NCBI GenBank assembly: GCA_031761405.1
Contig: JASEVX010000036.1
Location: forward strand, 1,178,001-1,242,000
DNA: 64,000 nucleotides
Direction: 5' to 3'
Origin: Serripes groenlandicus
Lineage: Eukaryota > Mollusca > Bivalvia > Cardiida > Cardiidae
Shown here: piece by piece, positions 19,443 to 29,556 of the stretch
How positions within the stretch are numbered: the stretch's first letter is position 1
Layout: every line of letters begins with the position of its first letter
Translations under genes and position numbers: made by a program
Notes under the pieces: generated by a model
Told to the model about the DNA's origin: nothing
The model's input: only the letters and a program-made list of their open reading frames with translations
The model's database searches: none

Positions 19443-19702
19443 GGGAACCGCCTCGGTGGTGTAGTGTTCGAGCGTCCCGCCTCTGGGGTGGGAGGTCACG
19501 GTTTCGGGTCATACCAAATCCTTAAAGAATGGTAGAAGTGGTGCCCTCCTTCGCGCTCAGGGTTGCAAGGTTAGCATTATGACTTACTGGCTGGTGTCGG
19601 GATACATAGACCAGTAGTACTGGTAACTTACCCAGGAAACGCCGTGATATAACTGAACAATTGTTGAATGCGTCGTAAAACACTAAACAATCAATCAATT
19701 AA
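19443..19702 (+). mobile_element. tRNA-derived SINE, full length
   Basis: The tRNA-like head has an A-box region (CGGTGGTGTAGTGTTCGAG) and a B-box region (GGTCACGGTTTCGGGTCAT, 19494-19511). Then comes a body with GCGCTCAGGG and GTGATATAACTGAACAATTG, and an AATC-type tail (CAATCAATCAATT). Body copies recur at 22800, 30106 and 51217. Confidence 0.78.
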
Positions 19703-19947
19703 TCATCGGAAATAAAGAACGTCCGAGTCGGAAATCGGTCTCCTTGATATATAGCCCCGCCCCCTCTGTATCGACCTAGCATTCGCTCTCTTGTGTATAA
19801 GAAAAACAATAGCGTTGGTATATTGCATATTTGTCTTGAACAATTCAAAAGAAATTCTACGTTCCAATAAAATCTCTCTATCAATATAAATCTTCGATTT
19901 GTCCATTAAACACTCCACACTTTTAATTAGGTAGGCCTATTTTTTTT

Positions 19948-20006
19948 CTTCTTCTTCTTCTTCTTCTTCTTCTTCTTCTTCTTCTTCTTCTTCTTCTTCT
20001 TCTTCC
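19948..20006. repeat. (TTC)n microsatellite at the 3' side of a LINE fragment
   Basis: About 20 TTC triplets. Read on the minus strand it is a GAA tail following the LINE at 20041-20960, possibly that element's 3' simple-repeat tail. Confidence 0.85.
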
Positions 20007-20040
20007 TGGTAATATGCAGGGCGCACGCTGGAGCATCATC

Positions 20041-20960
20041 TCATGAAATATGTATAGTGTTGCCGTGAAGTGCGCAACACGAAAGTAAAATGCAGCTCGC
20101 CGGCCCATTCTTGAAGGATTCCAAGGTTAGGGCTCTAGCAATGACCTCTGGTAGCTGGTGCCACAGGCGAATTCCATCGGGGGAATGAGTTGTGGTAGAT
20201 GTCCGTCCAGCATGATAGGTAGCATGTATCGCATGGAGCGGCCGCAGTATGGAAAGTGTGGCTGGGTTGAGAAATCTATCACCTGGGATGTCAATAAGGC
20301 CATTGGTGATCCTGTACCTCATCACCAGTCGATTGTCTCACCCCCTCTGTTGTAGAAGATTCCAGCCTAGGTCGGACATCACCGGGCTGGTGCTGCTGGT
20401 GGTCTTGTAATCCCCAATTGCGAATCAAGCTGCTCTGCACTGGATCGCTTCCACTTGCATAATGTTAATACTGGTGTGAGGGACCGAGGCAGCGGAGGTA
20501 TTCTCTAACATTGACCTCACCAGGCTGGTGTAGCACTTGGATTTGGTATCTCTCGGGCAATTGGCTAGGTTTCTTTGCAGGATGCCGAGCGAGTTGTAGG
20601 CCTTCTTTATCTTATCATCCACATGTCCGTTACATGAGAGATTGTCAGAAGGGTTACTCCGATGTATGTGTCGGTTGTTACGATGGCAAGGCGTGGCCAT
20701 GAATGGCGTAGTTGGTTTTTATCGGATATTGTTTCCTGCTGAATCGGATAGTTTCACACTTGTAGGGGTTGAAGGACATCTGTCAATCCTTCTCCCTCTT
20801 ATACAGACAGTCAAGGTCTTCCTGTAAGGCCATTGCATCATGCTGGGTGCGGATCGTCCTGTAAACAAGACTTTCATCTGCAAAGAGGCGGGGGTAGACC
20901 ACACTTCCTTGGGGATTATAGGAAGAGCAGCGACCGAAGGCAGTGCATTGAGTGACTCCG
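20041..20960 (-). pseudogene. Non-LTR retrotransposon reverse transcriptase, frameshifted
   Basis: Successive minus-strand pieces in different frames: RTIRTQHDAMALQ-like text after an LFA-type core (20719-20904 region), HVDDKIKKAYNSLGILQRNL, ANCPRDTKSKCYTSLVRSML, and RYRITNGLIDIPGDRFLNP towards the C-terminus. HVDxxxKKAxxxLGxLQRNL and CPRDxKxxxYxxLVRPxLEY are standard motifs after the catalytic YADD box of Jockey/CR1-like elements. Several frameshifts, so inactive. The endonuclease and first half of the RT are missing. Confidence 0.82.
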
Positions 20961-22490
20961 GAGGTTACTTGGGCAGAAACGGCTTTCTATGTTTTAATTG
21001 TACCACAAACAGGTTTATATACAATGCAGTTTTACAGAAGAGCAAAAACATAATCTTAAATGAACTACAGACATATAGGTAGTGTGTATGAACTTTGCAA
21101 AACTGTGCTATACCGTCTTTCTTTCCAAACATTGTGTCCAGAGTGGGTTTGTTCGATGCAGTCACGATTCTGTTACGTTTTGATTGAATGAAAAGAAAAT
21201 ATCGAAACAAAAAAACATTTCAACATGTTGTCTATTAGATGCTTATGACATCATAGGAATTGTAAGCCACATGATTACATTCCGTGAAGTTGTCTCGACT
21301 ATAGAAAACATGGAAGATATTAAAAAATTTGCGTGTATCTTTGTGTTTTTTATAAATTTTAAGATATGCTATTTTTAAACTTTTAAATCATATACTGTGT
21401 TACATAAATTGAGGATGTTATTATAAGGACTAAACAAATAACAAAGATGTGGGTCAATTTGGAAAATATGATTAAATTGTGCCAATAAGAAAATTTAAGA
21501 AATTGATCTGAAAATATCGTGTAAATAAGTTCATAGTTTGGAACAGTTAATAAATTAATATTTCAATCAAATATAACTGTTCTAGTGACAAATGTTTTAT
21601 AGGATAATCCTTTTCACATTAAATCTCACAATCTTGTAAATAGTTGATACAACAGGACCACCATACTAATGTTTTTTGTAATTACACAGGGGAGTGATTG
21701 CCTCTCTTGAAAGTCAATTTTAAAATGGCTGCGGATGGACTCGATATTTGGAACTTTGCACAGAAGTGAATGATTATTTGGTGTAAGTTTTAAAATTAAC
21801 AAGGACATAAAAAGGCACGAGTGACACCGATAATAGGGAGTCCCATCCTACTCGATAAAGGAACGAGTACGAGTAATTTTATGTGTGATCATTTCCGTTT
21901 AATTACACTCGTCGTCTATTTCTAAAACGAGTTCAAATAACAACTCATAATCTTTTTTTGACTTTCCGGAAGTTACAAATCCAAATTCCTGTAATATGAC
22001 GTCATAATATGACGTCATTCTATTAGCGTAACTCAAATGATGAATAAATTACCAAAAGGAAAACGACAGAATTATAGGAAACGTTAGTTCGACTTGTCAC
22101 AAATGTAGTTCCGTAAATTATGAAATCGTTTTATTTGAAATACCTTATGAAAGGCAAGTTGATTATGTGTTGTACCTGTCATCATAATTTCATGGATTTA
22201 AAATATTGGCTATAGATCTACTTTAAAGTTAAATATAAGCTTAACTTGATGATGAGTTTTATTTTCTTTGCTAGGGTCGGTAGGATTCGTAATTGACGTA
22301 AATAACTGAACGTAGTCCTACTGCAAAGCAACGTTTTCTTTTACAATTCAAGAAACGAGTTGTTGATGTTTTTATACAGTCTTGGTATACGACTATGTAC
22401 AACAGTGGTACTTTGCTCACGTATAGAACATTTAACCTAGTAAAGATAGTCTTCTCATCAACTAAGAATAGAAACAGGAAGTTGTGGGCG
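20961..22490. other. Gene-free stretch
   Basis: AT-rich sequence with two TGACGTCAT palindromes near 21996-22018 (CRE-like words, context unknown). No coding signal recognised. Confidence 0.4.
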
Positions 22491-22508
22491 TAACTTGCAC
22501 ATGTGTTC

Positions 22509-22684
22509 CTTTTGCAATACTTGATATTGAGAATGAGTGCCACTTTATAATTACATGTAAATGCCCATTGTATATAGTTACACGGAAACTGTGTTAATAT
22601 TGCAATACTTGTGACATTGAGGATGAGTACCACTTTACACTTACATGTACACGCCCATTGTATATAGTTACACGGGAACAATTT
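22509..22684. repeat. Two-unit 88-bp tandem duplication
   Basis: Units share TTGCAATACTTG, GAGTACCACTTTA (with variants) and CGCCCATTGTATATAGTTAC. Confidence 0.75.
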
Positions 22685-22799
22685 ATTAGACAGTACTTTT
22701 ATGTTAGACAAGTGTTTATAAATTCAATGAACTAATGTCGTCTGACAGTAAAACTGATTTGTTGAATCTTGGAAAATACATGTATCATGCCATTCTAAC

Positions 22800-22925
22800 A
22801 AGAATGGTAGTAACGGTTTTCCCTCTTTGGCGCTCAGGGTTTTGCGGTTAGCATTACTACTCGCTGGTGTAAGGAAAATATGTGATATAACTGAACAGTT
22901 GTTGAAAGCAGCGTAAAACACAGTA
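22800..22925 (+). mobile_element. SINE body fragment
   Basis: TTGGCGCTCAGGGTTTTGCG, GTGATATAACTGAACAGTTG and AGCGTAAAACAC match the body of the SINE at 19443. The head is lost. Confidence 0.65.
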
Positions 22926-23171
22926 AAAACAAAGTATTTCATTAAAAACTTCTAGAAATCTGGGTTCAGCTCCTAATCAGAATTTAAATAATTCAAATTA
23001 TAATCAGTTTTTATCAGAAATATCGACCACCATGCTGAACAGTTTATAGTTAGATTTAGGATATATTTTGCCATACAATAGGTCACGTGCTCCTCCATTG
23101 ATTAGACTTGGATTTTAAGTCACCTTTAACTAAAGGTGTTAAAGTCACAACACGAAGACTAGTATGTACAT

Positions 23172-23435
23172 ATGAGCCGTTCCACAAGAAAACCAACATT
23201 GTGGTATCAGCGAAATGTATCGACCCGGATCCACTTAAGCATGCCGCGTAGGCTAACCCGGACAGACCATTTTCGCTTCCTGTGGATTTTCTGTTTCAGG
23301 AATCATTACTTTATACCTCTATCTCCCCGAGACGCAATGAGACGGCCCGGATTAGCCTGCGCGGATTCGCAAGCTAATCTGGGTCTACATATTACGCAGA
23401 GGTCATTATGTTGGCTTTCTTGCTGGACGGCTCAT
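23172..23435. mobile_element. TGAGCCG inverted-repeat element, family C
   Basis: Ends ATGAGCCGTTCCACAAGAAA and TTTCTTGCTGGACGGCTCAT are inverted. Inside are ATCGACCCGGATC and GGCCCGGATTAGCCTGCGCG. About 264 bp, non-coding. The flanking TAT / ATG context suggests a TA target. Confidence 0.8.
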
Positions 23436-26120
23436 ATGTTTTTTGTATGTAACAAGATACATTTATATGTATACGCTAATAACTTTCTGTTCTGTTCTGT
23501 TATTATACAGGCAAGTTCCTAGAACAAAATCAAAGGGAATTCTTTTTGTTGTTATCTTTTATTATAAACATAATTACATCTTTGACAATAGTTTCTTGTT
23601 CGGAGCAGGCAGTTTAATTAAGACAAATGACCCAAGTGCCATTAAATAATTCAATAGCTAGATATCTGCATATATACCATGATATTTGATTATATGAGTA
23701 CCGGTAAGTCATTGAGGAAGAAAGTGGTGCAGAGGTAGAGCGGGTTCTGACTGATTCCACACAAACGACGTGGCGCGAGTACTGGTTAAGTCTCCAGGAT
23801 GCAGACATCGAGCGTGATTAATATAAGCTGAAAACTTGTTTTGCAATCGATGCAAACTAAATAAGTTTAAACTAATTGGGCTGAAACACAATTTCTCTTT
23901 TATATATAAACCACCCTTAACAAAAAGTTATAATGTGTGGGATAATTATTATGCTTCCATGCTAAGGATCCAAATGGAATTAAACCGTCTATGACTATAT
24001 GGTGAACAGTGCATAGCAAGATCATCCGTTCTATGTTTTTGTGTTATATATTAGGACTATTTATCTTTCTGCAAATATGAACAATGATGAAGTTTAAACA
24101 TAAAGTAAAATTTATTAGTCGCCGGGCAGAAGCCCGCGACTTCTATTTTTAATAGGTTTTCGGAAATCACATGGGAGGGGGGGGGGGGGGGGGGGTAATT
24201 ATTAAAAAAAAATTTTTTTTGAATGTCTTGAACATATTACAATTGCGTTTGTTTAAAAACACTAAGTTATGACACATCTAAAATGAAATAAATATTCCGA
24301 TGTTTTAAGTATGTGCAGTTTCTTTATTTTGACTGGCATTTACGTTTTTGTGTTTTATTTACGAAGACAAATAGTCCCTATTAGCTAGACTGGGATACTT
24401 TATTTTCATAAACTATGTAATCAAAAGGCGATAACTACAAACCTTTACGTCGCACAGTCTAATTTGATTACATACGCGCATCTGCTTGCAGACGATTATC
24501 GATATTAAAATCACGTCGAATTCTCCTTTTAATAGATAAGTATCAACATAAACTGGTAACAGAAACAAAAATAAGAATAATTGGTAAAAATAAGAATAAT
24601 TGGTGAAAATATGTCTCAAATGTAAGCCTGTTTATCAGTCGTGAACGTCGAAACGCATTTTCCTCAGTTTGTGACCTAGTTTCATATTGTCAAATGTAAA
24701 CAAAGCGAAGTAACCGGATGTAAAATGTAAACTTAGAAAAGTGACTTTTTTATGTATACAAAAAATGTCGCACGACAAATTGATTTCTTAAACGTCACGA
24801 AACGAGTGCATGGGTCGAATATAGGAGAAAGACAGATACTATAGAAATGCTTTTTTCTCTCGAATGCACTAACGCTTTGCCTGATTTTTTATTCACTTTC
24901 TTCGATGTTTGACACTACGACTCGATTTTGAAACGATCGAGGGTCAACATTTCGAAAGAAAACTCAACACCTTATTACAGATAGATAGCTAATATTACAC
25001 ACTTAAATGTTTAAATATATGTGATATTAAATGATTATTTGGCTTGAAACAAATTAAGAGAAGAATGAACTCTGATAAACAATAGATTTAGAAATAAAGA
25101 AAATCTGCTCTTTCGCACCCAATTAATTTTATACTTGCCACCTATTAAATAGTAATGGGACTCGCAACTGGCATTTCTCTTGCGCCAAACATATATTGTA
25201 TGCATCAACGATTTAGATAAACAATTTAGCTGATATGTTGTTTCAAGTGTGGTCTACTTTTTAAACATACGAGGATAAATTTTAACATCTGTGAAATATT
25301 TATTATAATTATTATTAAAAAGGAGGAAGTTCATGTCTTCAGCAATTTAACCGTTTTCTCAATGTTTTAAGCGTTTAAATGTTTTCATTGTTGCTTCAGA
25401 CATGGACATATTTAATAGCTTTTCATTGCATGTAGATTTAAATCCCAAAATATATTAATTTGTTGTGGTTTTATTGACAAATACAAAACTTCCAAATCCT
25501 GACCAAAAGAAATCCTGAAATTTGTAGATCTATGTGGAATTTCAAAAATCCTGGAATAAGTCCTTATGAAAACATTATGTGTATGTTTAGACTAATGCAA
25601 GTCAAGAATACATGTGTGTTAAAAAAAAAATATATGCAGTCTTTTCCGGCGACATTGATGCCTTACATCAACTTTCTCTTGTATACAATATTAAACATGC
25701 AAATTAAAATAAACTACATTGACATTATCGCTTTTACTGGCCGTTAAGCTACTACAATACATATTGGAATAATATATATATTTACATGAAAGTAATAATG
25801 CACACAGGTGCAACTTAAACATTAGACGAATGATGTAAAGTCTTAATGGTTTATGTTTACTTCAAATTTACACCTGTTTGAAGGAGCACACGTTTTGCCT
25901 GCTTATAACTGACAGAACATCGGACAACAGAGAAATTATCTTTATAGGTCATACTGCCACAGCAGACAACACACTATTAAATGTCCTGGTGAAATCACTT
26001 TAAACAATTACAACGTTTTCTCTAATCTTGATAGAGATCTGCATTATGGTAAATTCTGCATTTCAAAGACTCACCGATCATGAAATGTTAGCTCTTTAAA
26101 TTGATATCATGTGTAGATGT
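23436..26120. other. Long gene-free stretch
   Basis: No conserved ORF. Includes GTCGCCGGGCAGAAGCCCGC (24118-24137), part of a GC-rich hairpin, a run of about 19 G at 24177-24195, and otherwise AT-rich unique-looking DNA. Confidence 0.45.
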
Positions 26121-26142
26121 TATTAACACTGTCTCACATATT

Positions 26143-27107
26143 TTTTTTTACCCATCTGTAGCAGACAACCTTGAACACATTGTGACACACGCGAAATTGC
26201 TTGTATTGAACAATTTCTTTTTTTTGTCGCTATATGTTTTCACTCTATTCAATATATATATATTTGGCCGGATTGCTCTAGCAATTCCGGTCTATAGATT
26301 GGCGTCCGCATGAGAGAGTACTTGTGGGGTGCGTGTTTTTTTACCCATCTGTAGCAGACAACCTTGAACACATTGTGACACACGCGAAATTGCTTGTATT
26401 GAACAATTTCTTTTTTTTGTCGCTATATGTTTTCACTCTATTCAATATATATATATTTGGCCGGATTGCTCTAGCAATTCCGGTCTATAGATTGGCGTCC
26501 GCATGAGAGAGTACTTGTGGGGTGCGTGTTTTTTTACCCATCTGTAGCAGACAACCTTGAACACATTGTGACACACGCGAAATTGCTTGTATTGAACAAT
26601 TTCTTTTTTTTGTCGCTATATGTTTTCACTCTATTCAATATATATATATTTGGCCGGATTGCTCTAGCAATTCCGGTCTATAGATTGGCGTCCGCATGAG
26701 AGAGTACTTGTGGGGTGCGTGTTTTTTTACCCATCTGTAGCAGACAACCTTGAACACATTGTGACACACGCGAAATTGCTTGTATTGAACAATTTCTTTT
26801 TTTTGTCGCTATATGTTTTCACTCTATTCAATATATATATATTTGGCCGGATTGCTCTAGCAATTCCGGTCTATAGATTGGCGTCCGCATGAGAGAGTAC
26901 TTGTGGGGTGCGTGTTTTTTTACCCATCTGTAGCAGACAACCTTGAACACATTGTGACACACGCGAAATTGCTTGTATTGAACAATTTCTTTTTTTTGTC
27001 GCTATATGTTTTCACTCTATTCAATATATATATATTTGGCCGGATTGCTCTAGCAATTCCGGTCTATAGATTGGCGTCCGCATGAGAGAGTACTTGTGGG
27101 GTACTGA
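26143..27107. repeat. Five identical 193-bp tandem units
   Basis: Each unit begins TTTTTTTACCCATCTGTAGC (left arm of MITE family A). It continues through GAAATTGCTTGTATTGAACA, then TTGGCCGGATTGCTCTAGCA and GCGTCCGCATGAGAGAGTAC. I see no differences between units, so this is a very recent expansion or an assembly artefact. The right arm of the MITE reappears at 27520-27620. Confidence 0.9.
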
Positions 27108-27235
27108 AGCCCACCCACCACCCTTATAAAGACACTTAGATAAATAGTTATTTTTTATTTTTTATAATAGGTATCTCATTTGCATATTAATGTTATTCAT
27201 TCCGTTAAAGGGGGTTAATTACGGAATGAATTGCA

Positions 27236-27261
27236 TACTTGTGGGGTGCACCCCACAAGTA
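27236..27261. repeat. Perfect 26-bp palindrome
   Basis: Arms TACTTGTGGGGTG / CACCCCACAAGTA. The same ACTTGTGGGGT word ends each 193-bp unit to the left and recurs at 27280, so it belongs to the element inserted into the MITE. Confidence 0.85.
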
Positions 27262-27517
27262 AACATCAAAGGAAATAACCCCACAAGTACACTTCCATGA
27301 GTTCGTGCGATGTCCGTCTGTCCGTCTGTCTGTCCGTCAACATTTTGGTTAAAGTTTCAGGTTGAGGCAAAATCTCAGCACTGGAAAGGGTTACAAGCTT
27401 GAAACTTTGTCTGAAGGTAACCAGTAACAAGTTCTATTGATTTATATGGTTACTTTGACCTTGGTTTGTTGATTTTTCAGGTCAAATTGCCGACAGTCCA
27501 GCCTTACCGTCTTCAGT

Positions 27518-27625
27518 GGTTTCTTGTTTAATTATACTTTCATTTGTAGAAATTTCCCTTTTTAGCCTAGATGTTTTTAAAGTTGTCTGCTGCAGATGTG
27601 TTGAATGTTGTTGAAAGTGTGAAAG
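27518..27625. mobile_element. MITE family A right half
   Basis: AATTATACTTTCATTTGTAG, GTTGTCTGCTGCAGATGTG and AAAGTGTGAAAG. Complements the left half trapped in the 193-bp array. Confidence 0.55.
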
Positions 27626-27992
27626 AGAAAGAGATGACATATTTGAATTTGCATGGACCATGACATAATGTTCGGCATATTAGTAGTATGACCGATTTAT
27701 TTTTGGGGACAGAACATCAGGGAAGAAGTTTTATCCTGTATATATGCATGTAGTTTGTAAGATAAAAATAAAAACAAATAAGTAAGAACAAAGGTGTGGG
27801 TTTTTATGATTGCCTACGTAGTTATGGTGTAGGCGTATCTAATATGGAACAAAACTTATCTACAGATTTTTTTCTTGATCTTTATCTTATTGTCAGAACA
27901 GGTAAAAACCTCGCTTAACCCTTTACATTTTAAAATGGAAGGCTAGATAACCTTTACAGTTGCTTCTCATGACACTTTAATCCACTTCAATA

Positions 27993-28259
27993 ATTGAGCC
28001 GTTCCGCGAGAAAACCAACATTGTGGACTCTGCGTAAAGTAACAATCCGGATCAGCTTAAGCATGCCGCACAGGCTTACCCGGACAGACACTTTTCGCCT
28101 CCTCTAGATTTTCAGTTTCAGGAATCATTACTCTATACATCTATCCCCCAAAGACGGAATGTGTTGGTCCGGATTAGCCTGCGCGGACTGCGCTGGCTGA
28201 TCTGGATCGATATATTACGCAAAGACCATAATGCTGGTTTTCTCGCGGCACGGCTCAAT
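27993..28259. mobile_element. TGAGCCG inverted-repeat element, family C
   Basis: ATTGAGCCGTTCCGCGAGAA and TTCTCGCGGCACGGCTCAAT ends, 267 bp. Confidence 0.8.
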
Positions 28260-28757
28260 TAAGGTTTGGCTTATGTTCATAAAATTTAAAAGAGAGGTAA
28301 CTTATGCAGCAAGCTGACTTGGGATTATATTTAGGGTGACTCACGTCAAGGTAAATATCATTTTAACTGAAAATAAAAAAATCCTTGAGTGACAACAAAA
28401 ATAATTCAAGCAATATTGTTTGATCGAAATAATATGGGCGGTCAGGCGGTTTCAGAAAAGGGGCACAATTACAAAAGTTTGTGAAACTACTTGACTGATT
28501 TCAAGATTATTTAGCAGAAATGTTCCTTTAGTGACCCTCTACATAACTTATTCAAGCCATATTATTTGTTTGAAAAAGAAAGCTTCCAGACTTCATCAGA
28601 AACGGGGTAAAAAAAACCTTTAAGCTTCAAAAAACATCCCTAGACCGATATCAATCATACTTCGCAGGAATTAGTCATCACTCTTCGCATGTGCAATAGG
28701 AAAGCAAAGCGTTTAACGATTGTTCAATTATTTACACGACAGAAAGCTGTCATACTT

Positions 28758-29556
28758 TTAGTTTTTCGAATTGTTTAAAGCTACTTCGTTATGACCTATA
28801 TCCATTTCTACATAGGCTGAAGAATGAACTTTCGTATCTTCCTTTCGTTCATTGTTATTTCCTTTTTCTTCGCCTTTTACTTTGAGTCCATCCTCGTTTG
28901 TGGGTTCATTGTAGACAGGTACTTCGTAATGACCTGTATCCATGTCTAGATATGCTGAAGAATGAACTCTCGTATCTATTTTTCGTCCATTGTTATTTCC
29001 TTTTCCATTGCCTTTCACTTTGAGTCCATCATCGTTTGTGGGTTCAGTGTAGACAGGTACTTCGTAATGACCTGTATCCATGTCTAGATATGCTGAAGAA
29101 TGAACTCTCGTATCTATTTTTCGTCCATTGTTATTTCCTTTTCCCTTGCCTTTCACTTTGTGTCCATCATCGTTTGGGAGTTCAGTGTAGACTTTTTCGA
29201 TAACATTTTCCAACAATGGTACTTCAAAGGGATTCTCATTAATTGAAGCATATTCGCCTTTTTGTACACCATGTTCAGAACTCGTGTGCTCATACGAAGA
29301 TCGTTTTGATTGTATGGTGCTTGTTATTTCATCTGAAGAAATCTCGACCTCCGCCAAAGATTCGTAAGCATTAGGCTGTGCTTCGTTGTCATGCATTGCA
29401 ACTTCAATGCTTGTTTGTGTATCGCGGAGATTTGGTACAGTGTCATGGTCAATACGGCCATGTAGTCCGGTGTATATGTGTTCGTTCTGAGGTTGCCGGG
29501 ATGTTGTCTGCTGGTAGATGTTGATGGGGAAGTCTAGTAGTTTTCTTCTTCTCCTC
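28758..29556 (-). CDS. Lectin receptor last exon: cytoplasmic tail with three YxxM repeats
   Basis: Acceptor AATATTTCAG|GAGG, stop TAA at 28758-28760. Begins RRRRK LLDFPINIYQ right after the membrane helix. The C-terminal half holds three 46-residue repeats (GLKVKGNGKGNNNGRKIDTR then VHSSAYLDMDTGHYEVPVY). The tyrosine motifs are YLDM twice, YVEM once and YEVP twice; the third repeat has lost YEVP (reads HNEVAL). YxxM is the consensus for PI3-kinase p85 SH2 domains and YxxP for Crk-type SH2 domains; use in this protein is inferred. Other tyrosines: IYTGL, AYESL, VYTEL. Confidence 0.88.

Noticed and set aside
21996..22018. Pair of TGACGTCAT (CRE-like) palindromes as a promoter
   Set aside because: No gene on either side within several kilobases; two copies 12 bases apart may be a small duplication.
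26143..27107. Five identical 60-residue ORFs resembling a tandem gene family
   Set aside because: They are translations of a MITE arm plus a repeat; no family resemblance and no signals.
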